Assembly: GCF_000829195.1 (NCBI RefSeq)
Contig: NZ_AP013294.1
Coordinates: 3,421,001 to 3,485,000 of the forward strand
Source of the DNA: Bacillus sp. OxB-1
GTDB taxonomy: Bacteria; Bacillota; Bacilli; Bacillales_A; Planococcaceae
Length of the DNA: 64,000 nucleotides
Reading direction: 5' to 3'
The notes beneath the pieces were generated by a model, which worked only from the letters and a program-made list of their open reading frames with translations, had not been told where the DNA came from and did not search any database. Made by a program: the position numbers and the translations under genes. Below are positions 58,363 through 64,000 of this stretch, piece after piece (position 1 is the stretch's first letter; every line of letters begins with the position of its first letter).

Positions 58363-58608
58363 TTGACGGAGAAGCTTTGTGTGTTGAAATCTTTAGAGAG
58401 CTAATGGTTGGTGGGAATTAGCGGTTTCTGCATGAAGTAGCACTCCCGAATTGATAGGCTGAACGTTTTTGATCAGTAGGTCTATACGGCTCATGCACGT
58501 TACGCATGCCATAAGGCTGTCGTTTTTTGCATGGCAGCGAATAAGGGTGGTACCGCGTAAATAACAAGCTTTTCGCCCCTTACATTTGTAGGGGCGGAAG
58601 GCTTTTTT
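58363..58608 (+). ncRNA. T-box leader controlling serA
   Basis: Conserved parts in order: AGAGAGC, the Stem I distal loop in GGTTGGTGGGAATTAG, the 14-nt T-box AAGGGTGGTACCGCG (58543-58557) and a terminator (AAGCTTTTCGCCCC pairing with GGGGCGGAAGGCTT, then T6). Uncharged tRNA binding should allow read-through into serA. AGC and TCC triplets occur on the 3' side of Stem I and both are serine codons; I could not fix which is the specifier. Confidence 0.93.
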
Positions 58609-58717
58609 ATTTTCATTTGAAGCGAAAGGGGAAATCGCGTTGAAATTTCTTTAGTTTCAGGTTACCGGTTGATTGCATGTACATAGCGAAGACAGAATAA
58701 TGAGGGAGAGAATGAGA

Positions 58718-60304
58718 ATGACTTACAATATATTGATCAGTGATCCATTAAGCGAAGACGGTATTTATCCATTACGACAAGCGGAAGGGTTTAACATTGT
58801 CATCGATACGACGAATACGCCCGAAGAGCTTGCTGAAAAGATCAAAGATTTCGACGCGCTGTTGGTGAGAAGCCAGACACAAGTGACAAAAGAAATTATC
58901 GAAAAAGCGGAGCGGTTGAAAATCATCGGCCGTGCCGGCGTCGGTGTCGACAATATCGACTTGGATGCAGCGACGGAACACGGAATCATCGTCGTCAATG
59001 CGCCGGACGGAAACACGAACTCTGCCGCAGAACATACGGTAGCGATGCTGATGGCATTGGCCCGGAAAATTCCACAAGCGTTCAATTCATTGAAAAACCA
59101 AAAATGGGACCGGAAATCTTTCATCGGTGTCGAGTTGAAAAACAAAACATTGGGCATCGTCGGCCTAGGCCGGATCGGTGCGGAAGTGGCCGAGCGTGCG
59201 AAAGGCCAACGGATGAACGTCATTGCCTACGATCCATTCTTGACTGAAGAGAAAGCGAAAAAAATGGGAGTCGAGTTCGGTACGGTGGAAGATGTGTTGA
59301 AAGCATCCGATTTCATCACGATCCATACGCCTTTATTGAAAGAAACTCGCCATATGATTAATAAGGAAGCGTTCGAACTGATGAAAGACGGCGTTCGGAT
59401 CATCAACTGTGCACGTGGTGGAATCATTGACGAAGATGCCCTGTATGATGCTATCGTCTCCGGTAAAGTGGCAGGAGCGGCGCTCGACGTGTTCGAAGAG
59501 GAACCATTTGTCGACCATAAGCTGTTGACTCTTCCGGAAGTCATCGCAACACCGCATTTGGGCGCAAGCACGATAGAAGCACAAGAAAGCGTCGCAATCG
59601 ACGTCAGTATCGATGTGGTCAACTTCTTCACAGGAGGCGCTGTCCGCAACCCGGTCAATCTGCCATCCGTTTCCAAAGAAGTGCTTGCAAAAATCGAACC
59701 ATTCTTCGACTTGGCAGAGAACTTGGGCATCTTCCTATCCCGCATCCATAACTCTGTAATCGAAGAGATCAACATCCATTATTCCGGAGAGCTTGCCAAT
59801 TATGACGTCCGTCCATTGACGCGCAATACAGTAAAAGGCCTGTTGAAACGGAATCTTGGCAGCCATGTCAATGATGTCAACGCCAAACTGTTGGCAGACC
59901 GTTTCGGCATTAAAGTGAATGAAGTCAAAACGACGACGACGAAAGGGTTCTTGAACTTGGTCACTGTCGAAATCATTACACAACGCGGCACTCGCAGTGT
60001 TGCAGGTACATTGCTCAACGGCTTAGGGCCGCGGATTGTCAAAATCGATGACTATGTCGTGGACTTCACGCCGGCAGGTCACTTGCTCTTCATCAAACAC
60101 CATGACCAGCCAGGAGCAATCGGCCGTGTCGGAACGATGCTAGCCCAGGAAAACATCAACATCGCGACAATGCAGGTGGGTAGATCGTCTGCTGGCGGAG
60201 ATGCCATCATGATGTTGACTGTCGACCACCACGTAGAACCGTCTGAACTGAAACGCCTGAAAGAGCTTGAAGACATCCATGATGTAAAAGCTGTCGATCT
60301 GTAA
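58718..60304 (+). CDS. serA: SerA, D-3-phosphoglycerate dehydrogenase
   Basis: 528-residue enzyme for the first step of serine synthesis. The N-terminal substrate and NAD domains include ILISDPLSEDGI, LVRSQTQVTKEIIE, GRAGVGVDNIDLDAATEHGIIVVNAPDGNTNSAAEHTVAMLMALARKIPQA and LGIVGLGRIGAEVAERAKG. A regulatory ASB domain (about 320-450) and a C-terminal ACT domain (HHDQPGAIGRVGTMLAQENINIATMQVGR) follow. ATG at 58718 lies 9 bp after GGGAG. T-box control and the adjacent HAD gene support a serine regulon. Confidence 0.96.
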   Translation: MTYNILISDPLSEDGIYPLRQAEGFNIVIDTTNTPEELAEKIKDFDALLVRSQTQVTKEIIEKAERLKIIGRAGVGVDNIDLDAATEHGIIVVNAPDGNTNSAAEHTVAMLMALARKIPQAFNSLKNQKWDRKSFIGVELKNKTLGIVGLGRIGAEVAERAKGQRMNVIAYDPFLTEEKAKKMGVEFGTVEDVLKASDFITIHTPLLKETRHMINKEAFELMKDGVRIINCARGGIIDEDALYDAIVSGKVAGAALDVFEEEPFVDHKLLTLPEVIATPHLGASTIEAQESVAIDVSIDVVNFFTGGAVRNPVNLPSVSKEVLAKIEPFFDLAENLGIFLSRIHNSVIEEINIHYSGELANYDVRPLTRNTVKGLLKRNLGSHVNDVNAKLLADRFGIKVNEVKTTTTKGFLNLVTVEIITQRGTRSVAGTLLNGLGPRIVKIDDYVVDFTPAGHLLFIKHHDQPGAIGRVGTMLAQENINIATMQVGRSSAGGDAIMMLTVDHHVEPSELKRLKELEDIHDVKAVDL

Positions 60305-60316
60305 GAGGAAAATGGA

Positions 60317-60350
60317 AAACGCTGATTCCAAGGGAATCAGCGTTTTTCTT
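60317..60350 (+). terminator. Terminator of serA
   Basis: AAAACGCTGATTCC (60317-60329/30) pairs with GGAATCAGCGTTTT (60333-60346), followed by TTCTT. Stem of 13-14 bp over a 3-nt loop. Confidence 0.92.
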
Positions 60351-60351
60351 A

Positions 60352-61158
60352 TTATTGAGCGGGTTCTTTCTCCGCCAGTTCTTCCAAGATGCCGAAAAGC
60401 TTGTCCAGATGATCGATTTCATAAGTCGGGATCACTTCTGCGCTTGGTGCTTTATCCTCGCGATTGATCCATACATTGCGCATGCCGACACGGGATGAAC
60501 CGAGGATATCCGTCATGAGATTGTCTCCGATCATCAACGCCTCATCGGCCGAACCTTCCACCTTCTCCAAAACATGCTCAAAAATCGACGCGTCCGGCTT
60601 ACCTTTTCCAAACGCTCCCGAGATGACGATATGGTCGAAATAAGGCGCGATTTCTGGCGTGATTTCCAGCTTTACTTGTTGCAAGCTTGGGGAGCCGTTC
60701 GTCAAGAGAACCAAAGTATAATTCCCTTTCAAGCGATCCAGCACTTGGAACGTTTCCTCGTAGACAAACGGATACTTTTTCCTCTCTTCCGGGAATCGCT
60801 CCGCCAATTCTTGGCCGAGTTGCGGGTTATCAATCCCAAGTTTCTTTAAACCGCCCGTCCAAGCGTCACGGCGATAACCGGGAACGATTTCTTTCATTTT
60901 CTGGAAGTTGACACCTTCATCGTCAAACGTTCCCCATAACCCTTCAAACGGGTTGATCCCAATGTTTTGGGTATGAGCATACGTTTCATAAGATGCGTAT
61001 AATTGCCGTGCCTCTTCCCTGACGGCTTCTTCAAGTGCTGCAGGATCGACACCCACCGCTTCGGCGGCATGTTCACATGTTTTGCGGAACGCCGTCGCAA
61101 CACTATGTTGATCCCAAAGCAATGTATCATCCAAGTCAAAAATGATCGTTTTTATCAT
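60352..61158 (-). CDS. HAD-IA hydrolase, possible phosphoserine phosphatase
   Basis: 268 residues with nucleophile [12 protein letters not shown], cap domain about 15-110, motif [13 protein letters not shown], Lys in [11 protein letters not shown] and motif [19 protein letters not shown]. It resembles B. subtilis YsaA, a putative phosphoserine phosphatase. Convergence with T-box-regulated serA supports a serine-pathway role, but the HAD family is broad. ATG at 61158 lies close to a GAGGAG site. Confidence 0.85.
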   Translation of the reverse strand: MIKTIIFDLDDTLLWDQHSVATAFRKTCEHAAEAVGVDPAALEEAVREEARQLYASYETYAHTQNIGINPFEGLWGTFDDEGVNFQKMKEIVPGYRRDAWTGGLKKLGIDNPQLGQELAERFPEERKKYPFVYEETFQVLDRLKGNYTLVLLTNGSPSLQQVKLEITPEIAPYFDHIVISGAFGKGKPDASIFEHVLEKVEGSADEALMIGDNLMTDILGSSRVGMRNVWINREDKAPSAEVIPTYEIDHLDKLFGILEELAEKEPAQ

Positions 61159-61300
61159 AATTCCTCATCTCCTCCTTGCTCCATTATACATAATTATCTG
61201 GCGTTGTCGGGCGAGGTTTGTCATTTTCCATGCGAATCGTCGTGACTACCGCCTCGCGTTCGGGGTACACTGTGAAAAGTACGATGGATTGGAGGAGACG

Positions 61301-61870
61301 ATGTTGCAGCATTACTTTATAGGAATCAAAACTCCAGCTTCGATTGTTGGCCAAGTGGAAAAATACTTGGCGAAATACCAGTTGCCCAGCCAATATAAAG
61401 TCATTCCGCACCCGGAAGATCTACATATCACCTTGCTATTTCTTGGGGATGTTGATAGCCAACGACTGCCAGCCATCCGGCAACAACTCAGTGACATTGC
61501 CAACAACAGTTCCGCTTTCCAACTGACGGTTGACGGCCTCTCCTTTTTCGGTTCCCCGAAAGGGCCGCGGGTCGTTTATTTGTCCGTCAGCCACCCTCCC
61601 GAACTGGATGCCTTGCAACAGTCCGTCAATACAAAAATCACGGCTCTGCTCGGAAAGCCGCTTGATAACCGGTTCACTCCGCATATCACCATTGCGAAGA
61701 AACGAAAGGAGGGCCAACCTCCACTCTCTTTGGCAAAAGAAAGCTTCGACCCAATTCCCTTCCTTGTCACCGAGTTCACTTTATTCACCATCCACCCGCA
61801 AAACTCCCCAAAATACGAAGCCGTGGAAGTATTTCGGGTACCTAACGCAGAAACAAACGTGAATGTTTAA
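61301..61870 (+). CDS. thpR: ThpR, RNA 2',3'-cyclic phosphodiesterase
   Basis: 189-residue LigT/2H phosphoesterase with both HxTx motifs, HITLLFLG (about residue 43) and HITIAKKR (about 130). The family opens 2',3'-cyclic phosphates at RNA ends. ATG at 61301 follows GGAGGAG; an open frame further upstream is not expected to be coding. Ends at a strong terminator-like hairpin. Confidence 0.92.
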   Translation: MLQHYFIGIKTPASIVGQVEKYLAKYQLPSQYKVIPHPEDLHITLLFLGDVDSQRLPAIRQQLSDIANNSSAFQLTVDGLSFFGSPKGPRVVYLSVSHPPELDALQQSVNTKITALLGKPLDNRFTPHITIAKKRKEGQPPLSLAKESFDPIPFLVTEFTLFTIHPQNSPKYEAVEVFRVPNAETNVNV

Positions 61871-61886
61871 ACTTTCACGTTTGTTT
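61851..61886 (+). terminator. Terminator of thpR
   Basis: AAACAAACGTGAA (61851-61863) pairs with TTCACGTTTGTTT (61874-61886). The stop codon lies in the loop. Downstream U are few. Confidence 0.65.
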
Positions 61887-61938
61887 CAATAAACACGATC
61901 GTTTGGGTGCCCGGCACCAAGGGCGCCTGAAATAGCCT

Positions 61939-62301
61939 TTAAGCTACTTCGCCTTCATCACTTTTAAAATCAATAAGGAGTTTCGCTTCCCGAACTAGCT
62001 TTTCCATTGTCCCTAATTCGTCATCACTAATCTCGATGAGCTCTTCAAACATTTCAACAGATTCCCGTGAAATGAATTCGATCTCTTTTATAATAGCCAT
62101 GATCTGTTGTGAGCTTGAAGATAATTCTTCTGTACTTGCGGATGAGTTCACATTATTTTCCGCAATCGTCGTTGTAGTCGATAAAATCTGCTCGAACATC
62201 GTTCTGACTTCTACCAATGTCTTATTCGTATCTGCAAATTCTTCTGTTCCCTGTTTCATTGAGCTGACAACTACATCTGTTTCTTCTTGAATAAATATCA
62301 T
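61939..62301 (-). pseudogene. 3' fragment of a methyl-accepting chemotaxis protein gene
   Basis: 120 codons encode only the distal MCP signalling and methylation helix: IQEETDVVVSSMKQGTEEFADTNKTLVEVRTMFEQILSTTTTIAENNVNSSASTEELSSSSQQIMAIIKEIEFISRESVEMFEELIEISDDELGTMEKLV. Full MCPs are 500-700 residues with a sensor and membrane part, all missing. The fragment starts 7 bp after the corA stop and has no ribosome-binding site, so it is probably non-functional. Confidence 0.75.
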
Positions 62302-62307
62302 TCGCGT

Positions 62308-63261
62308 CTAAATCCGAAGCCATCCTTTGTATTTGAACCATAGCAACATGGATACCCCAATCAGGAGCATAACGGCAAGGACGATGAAATAACCATAATG
62401 CCAGTGAAGTTCCGGCATATGATCGAAGTTCATACCGTAGACACCCGCGATGAAAGTCAGCGGGATGAAGATGGAGGAAATGATGGTCAGTGTCATCATG
62501 ATGCTATTCATACGATTGGAGTTGATGGATAGTTGGCTATCCCGGATGTCCGCCGTCAGTTCCCGATTCGATTCGATAATTTCCCCCAGCCTGAGAAGAT
62601 GGTCGTAAATATCCTTAAAATACCTCTGTTCATGAAGAGTCAGGCCAAGCCGATCCGAATTCAACACCCGATACAGCAACTCCCGCATCGGGTAGATCGT
62701 CCTTCGCAGCCGAAGCAGATCACTTCGGACTTCAAATACATAATCCATCGACAATTCAACGGTCGAAAGCGATAGTTGCTCCTCGACATCGTTCAAATGG
62801 TCTTCAATCTGATAAAGAATCGGGAAATAAAAGTCGACAACCTTGTCCATTATCAAATAAGCAAGGAAAACACTTCCCCGATCCCATCGTTTCGTCTGTT
62901 GGACAATTTTATCCCGAACTTCCGGGAGTTCCTGAAGTTTATTGTAATGAAAGGTGACGACGAAGTCTTCCCCTAGGAAAAGGTTCAATTCCTCCGCTTC
63001 CAAATCATCTTGGCAAAGGGAATGCAGGACAAAGAAAGCATACCCATCGTAATAATCCATCTTCGGCCGCTGCAGGCGCTGCAAGCAGTCCTCAATGGCC
63101 AACGGATGGAATTGGAAAAATGAGTGCAACAAGGACTCCTCTTCCAAGGAAGGGCGGTCAAAGTCGACCCAATACCATTGTAAGGAGAGAGTGCTCAGTT
63201 CCTCGAGCGTAAAATCGAATAGCCATTCTTCGTTTGTCGTAAGTCCCATTGTCCGGATCAT
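62308..63261 (-). CDS. corA: CorA-family divalent cation transporter
   Basis: 317-residue CorA with the long cytoplasmic funnel domain and two C-terminal helices (MTLTIISSIFIPLTFIAGVYGMNF and FIVLAVMLLIGVSMLLWFKYKGW). The signature YGMNFDHMPEL lies between them. It imports Mg2+ (also Co2+ or Ni2+ in some members). ATG at 63261 or 63264; AGGGAGA lies directly before, so the exact start is uncertain. Monocistronic; the gene after it is the MCP fragment. Confidence 0.94.
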   Translation of the reverse strand: MIRTMGLTTNEEWLFDFTLEELSTLSLQWYWVDFDRPSLEEESLLHSFFQFHPLAIEDCLQRLQRPKMDYYDGYAFFVLHSLCQDDLEAEELNLFLGEDFVVTFHYNKLQELPEVRDKIVQQTKRWDRGSVFLAYLIMDKVVDFYFPILYQIEDHLNDVEEQLSLSTVELSMDYVFEVRSDLLRLRRTIYPMRELLYRVLNSDRLGLTLHEQRYFKDIYDHLLRLGEIIESNRELTADIRDSQLSINSNRMNSIMMTLTIISSIFIPLTFIAGVYGMNFDHMPELHWHYGYFIVLAVMLLIGVSMLLWFKYKGWLRI

Positions 63262-63449
63262 CATTCTCCCTACTTTCCATTCAGCAACCCGACCGTGCCT
63301 GTTTCAAAAATCGTACCTTGAAAGGATAAAGTTGTCCATCGAATCGCCCTTCACATAGCGGTTCGAATAAAATGCCCGAAGCGGTTCATAGTAAGAGAGT
63401 GCCTTTCATTCATTCCGACTTCAAATTAAGCAAAATGGAGGGATTGCAA

Positions 63450-63629
63450 ATGGAATTGAAGCGCGCGAAGCAGATTGTCTCCTCTCCCGGGGATATCGAG
63501 GTTAGCTACAATGGTGTTTCAGTATGGATCGACAAAATCCATGAGGACGGGAGAACGGCAACCGTTCATCTGCGTCGGTCGCTGGAGGAACGGTCGGAAG
63601 TGGCAATTGCCGAGCTTATTGAAGGTTAA
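63450..63629 (+). CDS. sspH: H-type small acid-soluble spore protein
   Basis: 59-residue SspH-family protein: MELKRAKQIVSSPGDIEVSYNGVSVWIDKIHEDGRTATVHLRRSLEERSEVAIAELIEG. Its pattern of RAKxI, xVxYxGxxVWI and a final acidic LIEG or LLEE matches B. subtilis SspH. It is a forespore protein. ATG at 63450 follows GGAGGG. The stop is 2 bp before a 205-bp element, which probably ends the transcript. Confidence 0.88.
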   Translation: MELKRAKQIVSSPGDIEVSYNGVSVWIDKIHEDGRTATVHLRRSLEERSEVAIAELIEG

Positions 63630-63631
63630 TC

Positions 63632-63836
63632 GAAGGGGCTGTCCAGAAAGTGGATTTTCCGGTTAAACACGCAAAAAGCAAGGGCTCTGGTCGCTTTCCG
63701 CGGGCCAGCCGACGAGCCTCCTCCGGCTTACAGCCGTGCGGGGTCTCGTCGGCCGGCTTTCCCACAGGAGTCTCCCGGCGCCCTTGCTTTTTGCTGGTAT
63801 CCAACTCTGTGCCTGGACTTTTCGGACAGCCCCTTT
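63632..63836. repeat. 205-bp terminator-ended element, copy 3
   Basis: Same orientation as copy 1. It fills the whole gap between the sspH stop (63629) and the convergent ymaF-like stop (63843). Ends AAGGGGCTGTCC/GGACAGCCCCTTT; internal stems as in copy 2. Confidence 0.92.
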
Positions 63837-63842
63837 CAAGTA

Positions 63843-64000
63843 TCAGCTTTGGGAAGGGTCGGTAAACCCTCTAATAATATGCACATGCCCGTCATCTTCG
63901 GTCGTTCGGATTTCCACGTAATGGGTATGATAGCCCCCGGGCAACGGAATCGGAATGCTCGTATACGTCTCGTATTGGTGGATATGTCCATCCTCGAATG
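63843..64000 (-). CDS. YmaF-like histidine-rich protein (partial, runs off the right edge)
   Basis: The last 52 codons read EDGHIHQYETYTSIPIPLPGGYHTHYVEIRTTEDDGHVHIIRGFTDPSQS, then TGA. The repeated GHxHxY/GHVH pattern is that of the YmaF family of Bacillales, a small His-rich group of unknown function that may bind metal. The N-terminus lies outside the window. Confidence 0.7.
   Translation of the reverse strand, partial: FEDGHIHQYETYTSIPIPLPGGYHTHYVEIRTTEDDGHVHIIRGFTDPSQS

Noticed and set aside
58400..58470. Assignment of the T-box specifier codon
   Set aside because: Both AGC and TCC lie near the expected place. Without a fold calculation the choice would be a guess.

Overview
The window looks like chromosomal DNA of an endospore-forming Bacillales bacterium, probably in or near the Planococcaceae (Sporosarcina/Lysinibacillus relatives). 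The evidence is a short HisG with HisZ, a SleL/YaaH-type cortex hydrolase, CotF-like coat protein, SspH-type SASP, AbrB, YpsA next to a 6S RNA candidate, an S-box before metA and a T-box before serA. The family placement is inference; the spore genes and riboswitches are read directly.

Layout. 1-4.7 kb: his operon on the minus strand (hisZ-hisG-hisD-hisB-hisA, then the first codons of hisF), with hisJ divergent. hisH is absent from its usual place between hisB and hisA, where a 65-bp palindromic repeat sits instead. 5.6-7.5 kb: ECF sigma factor and DUF4179 anti-sigma pair. 7.6-11.7 kb: CMD-family protein, a decayed zone (EamA remnant, frameshifted small membrane gene, small orphans, a 113-bp nested palindrome), a YdcF protein and an unknown membrane protein. 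11.9-15 kb: three-gene ABC-2 exporter.

15.7-36.5 kb is a catabolic island for 4-hydroxyphenylacetate by the homoprotocatechuate meta-cleavage route: two HpaB oxygenases, HpaC reductase, HpaD ring-cleavage dioxygenase, HpaE, HpaF, split HpaG1/HpaG2, a DapA-family aldolase, a succinate-semialdehyde dehydrogenase, a TRAP transporter, and four regulators (XylR_N/V4R-PucR, GntR/FadR, MerR, LysR). A recognisable HpaH hydratase is missing. An IS1182-family element with a clear target duplication lies in the middle. AT-rich sites around ATCATATATGAT recur before several of the transcription units and before gntR itself.

37-64 kb is mostly core genome: argG, gdhA, sleL/yaaH-like, cotF-like, an MBL hydrolase, an RluA-family synthase, a HAD phosphatase, malic enzyme, YetF, acyl-CoA dehydrogenase, SAM riboswitch-metA, abrB, 6S RNA, ypsA, a glutamine-amidotransferase-like hydrolase, thioredoxin, GNAT, an M23 peptidase, T-box-serA, a HAD protein (possible phosphoserine phosphatase), thpR, an MCP fragment, corA, sspH and a ymaF-like gene.

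The most unusual content is intergenic. Four loci carry tandem repeats with a shared 21-bp period but different core sequences (CTTGCA, TTTCGAA, CATGACAGTT); the largest has a 123-bp higher-order repeat. Three ~205-bp elements sit within a few bases of stop codons. Their ends form the stem of a terminator, and the same stem occurs as a normal short terminator after hpaE. These look like loop-expanded terminators.
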